The notes below the pieces were generated by a model that was not told the origin of the DNA, did not search any database, and saw nothing but the letters and a program-made list of their open reading frames with translations. A DNA stretch of 43,381 nt from Basidiobolus ranarum (Eukaryota > Basidiobolomycota > Basidiobolomycetes > Basidiobolales): positions 1-43,381 of the forward strand of contig JASJQH010000032.1 of NCBI GenBank assembly GCA_040143965.1, written 5' to 3'. Made by a program: the position numbers and the translations under genes. Below are positions 35,157 through 43,381 of this stretch, piece after piece. The number at the start of each line of letters is the position of its first letter. Position 1 is the first letter of the stretch.

Positions 35157-36178
35157 ATGCCCGCTCCAATTGATTACTCCACTCAGGCCTCCCAGTCTAT
35201 CTACAAGGTTCACAAAATCGACCAAGCGGATTCCAAGATATCTGCCTTCGAGTAAGTTAAAGCAATAAAGAAAATCTCCAAGAGCCATGTTCTAACAAAT
35301 ACTTCAGTTTTGACTTTCAGTTTCCTAATGCCTGTGAAGCTCCTGTATCTGTCGAAGAGGATTTTCTCCAATCTCGGGATCTTGAAGGATCATTCTGCAG
35401 AGATTTCTCATGCTGTGGGTTGGTACTTGAAGATCTTCATGACCTTCTTCAACACTTCGAAGAATGCCATGTTCGATTTGAAAATGATGATCTTACTCAA
35501 AACCTTTGCTATGATGAGAATTGGTCTGGTTCCAGTGATTCTGGTGTCACAACTCCATCATCCCCTGAAGTAGATTACAACTCTGCTACTAGTCTTCAAC
35601 AGGATATCATTTCATTGTCAGATATCTATGCCGAGGAATTGGCATACCAAAACAATCCTTTCACTTCTGCATTTGATGATTCAATCTTGAGGGAATGCCC
35701 ATCTTCCAAAAAGCGCCTCGCTTCAGAGCCTTTATCTGCACCTGCTAAGAGAATCGTTCCATTTAACTTTGATCTCACCGAGACACTTGGTCATACTTAC
35801 TCCGAGGAGGAATTATTCACCGGGATCCCCTCCGTTTACTCTCCCGACTTTGTCACTGGTGTGGATGATATCCTACAAGCTAGCACTGGTATTCTTCAAC
35901 TTGAGCAACCAGCCTCTGATAAAGCTCCTGTTGAGAAGCCTTACAAGTGCCCAGTTCCAGGATGTGAGAAATCATACAAGAACGCCAATGGATTGAAGTA
36001 CCACAAACTTCACGGACATTGCTCCAATGCTGATGGCACCAAGCCTACCATCAAGCCATACAAGTGTTCATACCCCGATTGTGGCAAGAGCTACAAAAAC
36101 TTGAATGGTCTCAAGTATCACATCGAGCATACTCATGTTCTTACTTTGGCTCAGACTGCTACCTCAGTAGCTATTTAG
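35157..36178 (+). CDS. SFP1/JAZF1-like C2H2 zinc-finger transcription factor
   Basis: Two exons: 35157-35251 and 35308-36178, 321 residues. Near the N-terminus lies a degenerate finger (FSCCGLVLEDLHDLLQHFEECH) like the first finger of SFP1/JAZF1 proteins. A Ser/Asp/Glu-rich acidic middle with a KKR basic patch follows. The C-terminus has two well-formed C2H2 fingers of the family type: KCPVPGCEKSYKNANGLKYH and KCSYPDCGKSYKNLNGLKYH, each starting KPYKC. Yeast Sfp1 activates ribosome-biogenesis and ribosomal-protein genes, and JAZF1 acts in chromatin complexes. Which role applies here is not known. The second of two nearby AG acceptors (35320) would shift the frame, so 35308 is used. Confidence 0.86.
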
Positions 36179-36814
36179 AAATAGGTATTTCTGACCGATT
36201 TGCCATTACGGTTGAACCGTAGACAGAGATACTGGTATATAGAGCCCCTGTGTATTATCTTCCGCTTGACCCACCACCAAATCATTCCATATATATATTT
36301 CCTTGTGAGGACTTATATTCTTCACTAGTAATTTATTAGTGCCACCAGTCTTGTTTACCTTTAATTAATAACCAGACTTATGTATATATATACTGTGATC
36401 ACTTTTCATTAAAAACCATTACACTAGAACCATAATAGTTGACTCATTTGGTTGATTTCTAATCAAGTCTATTAATAGTATATCGATCATTTGATTTTTG
36501 GGGGAAAGAGCAGAATGTGATATAAAGGGTAATAAAGGGAAAAGGTTATAGGTAATAATAACATAGAGAAGCTATAGGTATTTAATGGATTTAGTATTTC
36601 AATTTTAATATTTAATGGATTAGTATTTCAATTTTCACTCCACAAATCATTGGTCACAAGAACGTAGTTTATTCCATACAATGGTATGTTTATACAGATA
36701 AAAGTGGATTAGATTAGCACCGGATAATTTGTGAAAGAGGGGGTATACTTTGCTAGATGAAAGACGAATTGAATTGAGTTGAATTGAATATTGAAATCTG
36801 GATCTGGAATTTGC
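36179..36814. other. 3' intergenic region, SFP1-like and p150 genes
   Basis: About 640 bp of very AT-rich DNA between convergent genes, with the direct repeat listed separately and a GAATT-rich run at about 36768-36790. Confidence 0.55.
36579..36635. repeat. Tandem direct repeat, about 28 bp, two copies
   Basis: TATTTAATGGATTTAGTATT with its flank TCAATTTTAA is followed at once by a second copy lacking one T. It is a simple local duplication in a 3' region. Confidence 0.75.
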
Positions 36815-39800
36815 TTAGCGTGCATAAATCAAGTTGCAACTATTGGATTGAGTCTGAAGCTGATTCACATGGAGTTTCTTGAGCTGTTCTTTGAGTTCAT
36901 CACTACGATAATGAAGTGTATGAAGCACGGACTTTTGTATTTGTAGACGATATTGTGGTACTGTCTTTAATGATGTCCATTTTTTGACAGGTTTTGTACC
37001 ACTGATATCAATGATTCTGGCGGTAGAGTAGACGGTGTGAACGTCCTGTATAAATAAGTGTTAGTATGGAATTTAGTTAGAAGTTCCCATTTCCCTATTT
37101 GCTTACCTTCACCAATTTTTTGGTCTCTATCGTAATGGACTTGAGTTTTTCATTGGTTTTGACCTTTCCACTCATGGGGTTTGTTACCGCCATTCTAGAC
37201 TGAAGATCAAATCCAAGGCTATCAAGTGTTTTCTGGCTCTTGAGGTGAGCATTCTCAGAACGTAAGTACCGGAGAGCTTCCTTCAAAGATTCCATCTTAA
37301 GTCAAAGTAGGTTAAGTAATGTTGGATGGACAAACAATCATGGTTTAGCTTTACCTGTTGTGAATAATGATGATGTGACTGTGATAAATGTTCAACTATA
37401 GAACGAGGATGTGATGGCTCTGAGGTTGATTCGGGTACATTGTCCGAAGTAGGATCTAACAAAAATAGCGACTCAATCAAATAATCCAATGTATCAAGGA
37501 ATACCGAGACCGAGTTTCCATACCTTGTTTACGTGTTTCCATGGCACGTTCGAAACTTTGATTCGTGGCATCAAGTTCACTTTGCAGACTTTCAATGGCT
37601 TCCTCATAGATCTTCTCATGCTCTTTGGCCCTTGAGAGTTCTTTCTCGAGTTCTCCAATACGATCAAGCTATAAAAAATGTTAAAGCAAGCATTGGAATG
37701 GCTATGGGTGTCTAATTCTCTTACATGTTTCTTGACTTGGTTCATTCGTTTCTCTAAAAGCTCAATTTTGACTGCAGTTTCTTCCAATGATTGATCCTGT
37801 GGATTCTACTTGTTATCCTCTATTTTACTAAGATTCAAATAGCCAAACTCACAAACCTTAATTTTGCCCTCTCTAATTAGGGCGATGATTTCTTCATTAA
37901 GTGCAGCAACCTTGCGATCCATTTCCGAGCTCAGGACGATCTCGGATTTGAATACTTGTGATCTTTTAACCCAAGGTGCAGGGTTGATTTCAACTATTTC
38001 GTAATAAAAGATGAGAGATGATTCGTTATTGTGTATCTTGTAATAATATTACCTTTTTGGAGGTTGACCGTATCATGCACCAAGTCAAAGTATCTATTTA
38101 GTTCTTGTGAAATTCCTTCCATAATCTTATTGGCCGAGTCCCAAGGTGTGACTTCCCCAACTTTGAGAACTTCTTCGGTCGTTTTGAATAGGATTGATTG
38201 CAATGAAGAAAGTTGAGCAAGGGTCTTGGAGTCCTTTTTATCCAACGCATAAGTGTACATTCTTTTCCAAGCTTCACTGGAGAACTGTACTAGAAGACGG
38301 ATATCCCGCCAGGTCTTTCGGTACTGTTCGATGAGTTCCGGCTTTAAGCTCATGCTTTGTTCAGATAATCCATTGAAATAGCGGAGTAGCTTCTTAGCAA
38401 CAACCTTAACTGTCTTGGCCTTTTGAACTAAGCTGGAGAGTGGACTCAATAGTTCTTTGAGAACCGTTTCTTTGTCCACACCGTCGAATCCACCGAAATC
38501 ATCATAGAATTCTGGCGACTGGAAGAAGGCTTCTGTGTGTCCGAGAATAGATATGACATGATCCGCACTGTATTCTACAGAGCGAACGAGTGAATGAAAC
38601 ATCTCAAAGTTGAATGCTTTGGGATTTGACAAATGGCTCTCGGAAAGATGCTCAAGTTGAGAGACAGCCCGATGTAAGTCAGCAAGACACTGAGATTCAT
38701 TCAAATCTTCTTTCTTAAGTAGCTCAGTGAAGTTGTTTAGTCTTCTCTCAGCTCCTACAAGTTCATGGTAGATGGGTCCCAGTTTGAGGAATTCCTGTGG
38801 AGCACAATTGGACATATGTACAACAAATCTAGATGCTAAATCAGAGAACCAAGCAAGTCTTTCACGCATCTCACACACAGATATTAGCTCCTCGGATGTT
38901 TCTGCAGGAAGTGCATCAACTACTTGGTGATTTTGACTGATATGCTTGTTGATAAGGTCCGTTTTGAAAGAAAGTCTCTTCATCAAGAAAAGACAACGCA
39001 GAGAATCGTATTCGTTGATGAAGAATGACTCGGGCATGTAGGATTTGATATAAGAGAGGAGCTCGGTAGCTTGGTCAGCTTCAAGTTTTCTTAAATCCAA
39101 GTCGATTTGTTTGGCTTGAGCCTTCATTGCGGTCGATTGAAGCTGTAAATTCAAATTCAACATAGCCTGTGAGTGGATATTGAGATCCTTCGATTCGTTG
39201 GTTTGGATTGCTTCTTTCTGCTTCAGTTGTTCTAAATCACCTTGAAGGTTGTTTACCAGTTGTCGGAATTGGTTGATTGTATTCTCGTAGTCTCCAATCG
39301 TCTCTTCGGTGGATTCAAAGCTCTTTTTTAGCTCACGAATACTAGTGTCTTTGATGTCGATTTCGGCTAGTAGTTGTTTTTCAGTTTCACAGTGGTTTTC
39401 CTCAAGCTCGTCATTAAGCTCTTTGAGTGCTTCCAAGTCGTCAATGACTAGCTTCATCTCTTCGATCTTTTCATTAAGAGCAAGGTTCTTCTCTGAAAGT
39501 TGTTCGATAATCTCTTCTGACCCAATGGCATCATCCAAACGCAGTTTCAAGTCTTCAACTTGATTGTCAGATTGGTCTAGTTGCTCTCGAAGTTTTTTGT
39601 TCGTGCTCTCAAGATCTTGGAATGAGTACACCTCCTTTTCAAGCGATTTGATTTTTCTATTAAGCTCAGTTTCTTGTTCTACAGTAACGTCACGAAGACG
39701 AACTAGAGCTTCTTTCAAACGTTCGTTCTGACGCTCAATCTGAACTATCTCGATTTCAGATCTTCCTTCACCATCGAAATTGGATTCTCCAGCTTTTTTA

Positions 39801-40903
39801 AAGACGTCCAGTTCAATAGCCATTTCCTCGATTCTTTCCCTAAGAAGGGCCACCTCTTGGGTAAGATTCTCGATCTTTTCTTCCGCCATCTCCTTATCTA
39901 AGGTCATCAATTCCAAGGATTCGGAGACGTCATTGTGCTTATTTTCAAAGTTCTCTCTATCCAGAATCGCTTGCTTTAATGATTTCCTATTTTCTCGTAG
40001 CTCTTGTTGTAATTCACTTAATTTGACGACCAGTTTGGATCTTATGGTCATAAATTGTTCAGCTTCATTACGAACTTTTTCGAATTCTTTCCATTTCTCT
40101 CTATCTTCCAATCTTTTGTTCTCCAATACCTTCAATTTGAGACGAAGTTCTTCGTAATCCTTTATAGGGACAACTTGTCCTGGTTTTCCGGTCCGTTCGT
40201 GAGTTGGTGTTTGAGGTGTTTCATCACTCTCAGTACTGTTATGCTCGTCGTCTACTGTGGGATTGGAAGATTGTTCATCTTCGGTTTCCACCTCTTCAGG
40301 AGGGAGAACTAAAGAAGCATTTTCTAAAGTTGGTGAAGCTGACTCAGAATTTGCCTCAAAACTAGGAATGTTTCGACGTGGTCGGGGTGTGGTAAATCTT
40401 CCACTTCCACTGGCAGACCTTTGAGACATGGACCTCGAAGGGGTTGGAGTGGTCCCCATTTTTGATGGGTGAGGAAGTCTACTTGGAGTTCCTTGAATAC
40501 TTGGTTGTCCATTATGAGTATTAGAACGAGAAAAACGAGTAACGGGAGTAGCAGAATTACGAGAGGTTTCAGGGGTAGCGGAGTCGTTAAAAAGTCTTTT
40601 AGCGGGAGTCCCATGAAGGGATTTTAATTGAGAAGCACGAACAAACATTCCATGCTTTGGTCGACACTTAAAATATACTTTTCCACCTACTATACCGTCA
40701 TTTTTACCAAGTGGTTCATCCAGTTCTACACCTATCCATCTACCTTTAGCAAAGGCGGTATTACCAATGAAACGGATTACACCCGGTTTATTTTGAACCA
40801 AAACCTTATTGCCTAATTGGTGGGAACCTGGTGTAGATGGAGTTGTAGGTGAAGATGGAATAGTAGGTGAGAAAGGACTGGAACCATATAACTTGTCCGT
40901 CAT
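36815..40903 (-). CDS. DCTN1: Dynactin large subunit p150Glued (DCTN1/Nip100/Ssm4/RO-3)
   Basis: The dynein activator that links dynactin to microtubules. Seven exons: 38053-40903, 37857-37993, 37725-37796, 37524-37668, 37355-37455, 37107-37295 and 36815-37045, about 1241 residues. An N-terminal CAP-Gly domain (about 31-95) has the tubulin/EB1-binding GKNDG motif at 66-70 and GKVYFKCRPKHGMFV. A Ser/Pro/Arg-rich basic linker (about 98-215) follows, then a long coiled coil (about 245-560), the globular dynactin domain (about 590-960) and C-terminal helical segments, including NPAPWVKRSQVFKSEI and ALNEEIIALIREGKIK. Domain order and length match fungal and animal p150. The start is ATG 40903 (MTDKLYGSS); the open frame before it has no ATG. 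Confidence 0.94.
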
Positions 40904-41795
40904 CTTCACTACTTTCTCTTTCAAGTGAAAGCTGTAAGTTTAATTATAGCAAATAGGAGTTAGTGAATTTAGCCTCAACCCTAATAATAATAAGTTCACC
41001 TTTAATTTCAAGTATGCATTTAGTGGTGAATTTCAATACCCTCCTTTATAAACTACGCCCCCCAAAAAAACTTACTACGTACGAAATTTCATTCATGTGT
41101 GACTAGTATATTTCTTTTCATCATCTATATATGCATTATCTTAAATTAGTATGAATTTAATCCCTATTCATTGGTGAATTAAGCAGTTTGGAGTCGATTG
41201 TCTTTCCATATATAACACATGCTTTTACTTCCACACCAAGTGGAATTTGATCATTCATTTAATCTCCAAGTAGTGTTGGAGATTTGATTATAGGCTACGG
41301 TGTAGTTTCTGAACAAGTAATATTGATATTTTGGAGATAAATGCTCCGCTATCAAATTTAAATATTTGTTGGTTGATGTTATGGTTATTTTGGATGGTTT
41401 GCATGGGTTGCGCGTATATGCTTTCCGCTTACTGTAGTATTTGTTGATATGCTGGAAACAAAGCTAATATACCCCCAGGATTGGCTTACCACTTTGGCTT
41501 AATAGAATACTAAAGAAGCCGCGAAGAACATACGGATAACTATACAGGAGTTTGAATTCTATCATTTTCTATATATCTAACATCTGCAACATTTAATACA
41601 ATGATGTTGGGTTTGGTAAACGTGGAATGTAAGTACCTAGAATATCTGCTTACTCTTTCAGCACTATACCTTACCTAACTTTCTCTACATCATAATCCTA
41701 TAATATTTGTAAGTTTATCTTTGACAAATATCTCTTTAAGCTTATTGACAACCATTTCCTCCTTTGCACAGCAGTGTTAAAGTATTTTGAGAGCC
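40904..41795. other. Intergenic region upstream of p150
   Basis: About 890 bp of AT-rich DNA. TTTATAAAGG on the minus strand (about 41043-41052) is a possible TATA element, roughly 140 bp upstream of the p150 ATG. Nothing else recognised. Confidence 0.5.
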
Positions 41796-42016
41796 TGTTG
41801 GAAGTGGTTTGGGGAAATAGAGAAATTGGTGGTTTTCACTTATTGATTTATTGGGTTTAAGTTGACATTTATAGTAATATCAAGATGGGATTCATTAACA
41901 CATTCTACACATTAGCCTGTTCCCATCTTGACAAAACTATAAATGTCAACTTTCTACTCAATACATCAATAAGTGAAAACCATCTATTTCTCTAATTCTC
42001 CAAGCCACTTCCAACA
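41796..42016. repeat. Foldback pair of LTR pieces
   Basis: A left arm (41796-41890) and an inverted right arm (41921-42016) of about 95 bp face each other across a 30-bp spacer. The arms share TTTTCACTTATTGAT and TTGACATTTATAGT and end in TCAAGATGGGA. This could form a long hairpin. Confidence 0.8.
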
Positions 42017-43019
42017 GGCTCCCAGATACTATATCAGATGATGAGCCCCAGGCTTGCACTCTCTGTAATGCCTACTGCTTAGATTTTGGAACTTTTCCCT
42101 CTTCTGAAAGATTGGATGGAGCCTGTTGTCAAGTTTCAATTGTTAAAATGAAAATGTAGCTGCAAGAACAAAGACTTTGGGACACTTTTGTAGAAGAAGA
42201 AAACAATACAAAACTATCTGAAACCAATGTTTTACTCCAGGTTGAAAAAGAACCAAGTGCCTTTTATTCAATATGTTTCCATGTGAAAGACAAATTGCAA
42301 ATTCAATGTTCAAGAGCCAAAACTGGCAAGAAGTTATGGACAGCCTAGGAAGATACTTACCAACCATAGTCTGCTGCTGGCAAGATGTTTCTAAGAGGAC
42401 AATTCTTCAATACAAAGATAAAGAAGGAGTCAACATTAAATCACTAGTTAATAGAGTCACTATTTTAGCAGATGAAATGCAATGCATTGGAGTATCTATA
42501 ACTGATCAGGATATCATAGTTACAGCCCTGAATAGCCTACCACATGATTTTTACAGCCTAGTAATGGCTCTAGAATCAATAACAGAAAATTTGACCTTAA
42601 ATTATGTATTTAGCAGACTTTTGGATGAAGATTTATGTTGATTAGAATCCAACCAAAAGAATGAAAAATATGCTTTAATAGGCTTTATGAAGACTATCTA
42701 TAAAGGTCAAGAGCACTCCAAGAAAAAAGTAATGCATTCAATGATCACTGTAAAAAACTGGCTATTCAAAGTGAAGATTGCTTTAAGGAATTGCAAAGAA
42801 GAGAAACATACTGAATCTGGAACTGTGGTTAGAGCAGAAGATCACTTGCTCATATCTGCTCTACCTATGACTACTAACTATTAGTGTATTTGGAGCTTGT
42901 TGGAAGTGGTTTGGCAAATCAGATAAATTGGTGGTTTTCACTTATTGATTTATTGAGTAGAAAGTTGATATCTAAAGATTTGTCACAATGTAAGAAAACT
43001 AACTTATAGAATGTGTCAA
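41796..43019 (+). mobile_element. Ty1/copia-type LTR retrotransposon fossil, gag-only remnant
   Basis: A broken remnant of a copia-like element. Three related LTR pieces beginning TGTTGGAAGTGG are seen: plus-strand at 41796-41890, inverted at 41921-42016 and plus-strand from 42898 to about 43019. Between the inverted and last pieces lies gag-like coding sequence (about 42274-42641) of the copia gag/UBN2 type, with TILQYKDKEGVNIKSLVNRV, DIIVTALNSLPHDFYSLVMA and a leucine-rich YVFSRLLDEDL end. No protease, integrase or reverse transcriptase was recognised, and only about 0.9 kb separates the LTR pieces, so it is a deleted, non-autonomous remnant. The LTR pieces differ from each other by very roughly 15-20% by eye, which suggests an old insertion. 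The right end may continue past the window. Confidence 0.8.
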
Positions 43020-43381
43020 GGAAGGTACCAGGAATATGTGCACCAGATTAGGGGCTTCTAGCACAAGTCTGAAAAATCTATATATCTGCAAACTTCAAAG
43101 TTGGTAAAAGTACTCTAAGTTCCAACTGAGAATAATGGCTGATATCTTAGTGAAATATAAGCTAACTAAATACTAAGCTATAAAAGACTATATAGGTGCA
43201 TAGGCAATGCTAATTTCTATTGGGAAAATATGGGCTGTTTGGAGGAACTTTAGAAAAGTGGAGTTGTGAGTAGCTTTGTGAGATAATTATTTATTGACCA
43301 GAAATTAAGCATTTATACATTTTGGTGGAAATACAAAAAACTAACACTGGGGTTGTGTTCAGAACATCTGTGGGAGTAAAA
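43020..43381. other. Unassigned right edge
   Basis: About 360 bp that may be the rest of the retroelement LTR or flanking DNA. No ORF or RNA recognised. Confidence 0.4.

Noticed and set aside
42143-42367. A 74-codon minus-strand frame within the retroelement remnant
   Set aside because: It is opposite the gag-like region and has no resemblance to any family.

Overview
This window looks like chromosomal DNA from a filamentous fungus, probably an early-diverging lineage. It is AT-rich and carries fungus-type single-copy genes: Mkt1, Hem25, a SFP1/JAZF1-like factor, a p150 dynactin subunit and an eight-cysteine GPI-anchored surface protein. Most genes are split by very short introns (about 50-80 nt, almost all GT-AG). 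The lineage call is an inference from gene content and intron style. No species is assigned.

Layout, left to right. A 5' part of MKT1 (minus strand, cut by the window edge) lies head-to-head with a UBC4/UBE2D-type E2. Next come a large membrane-anchored glycosyltransferase that fuses a GT31-like and a GT32-like domain (minus), a small GPI-anchored cysteine-rich protein (plus) and a transgelin/Scp1-like actin-binding protein (plus). The Not4 ubiquitin ligase (minus, nine exons) is head-to-head with Noc1/Mak21 (plus). FIG4 phosphoinositide phosphatase (plus, sixteen exons) runs tail-to-tail into the mitochondrial glycine carrier Hem25 (minus). Hem25 is divergent from ORC1 (plus). Rrp7 (plus) is followed by a mitochondrial two-RRM protein (minus), divergent mevalonate kinase (plus), cyclophilin A (minus), a three-finger SFP1/JAZF1-like transcription factor (plus) and dynactin p150Glued (minus). 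The right end holds a gag-only fossil of a Ty1/copia-type LTR retrotransposon.

The genes are mostly housekeeping: mRNA and protein turnover (Mkt1, Ubc4, Not4), ribosome biogenesis (Noc1, Rrp7), replication initiation (Orc1), membrane and isoprenoid metabolism (Fig4, mevalonate kinase), mitochondrial heme/glycine supply (Hem25) and cytoskeleton (transgelin, p150). They alternate in strand and form divergent or convergent pairs, as is usual in compact fungal genomes. There is no sign of an operon or a biosynthetic cluster.

I did not find a clearly new system such as a defence island, CRISPR array, toxin pair or gene cluster. The most unusual items are the GT31-GT32 fusion with a multi-pass N-terminus, an Orc1 that carries several AT-hooks where a BAH domain would be expected, a stop-free 57-nt intron in mevalonate kinase, and a foldback arrangement of LTR pieces. 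All exon structures come from reading splice signals, frame continuity and family similarity by eye. All coding lengths given sum to whole codons, but none has been checked against RNA data.
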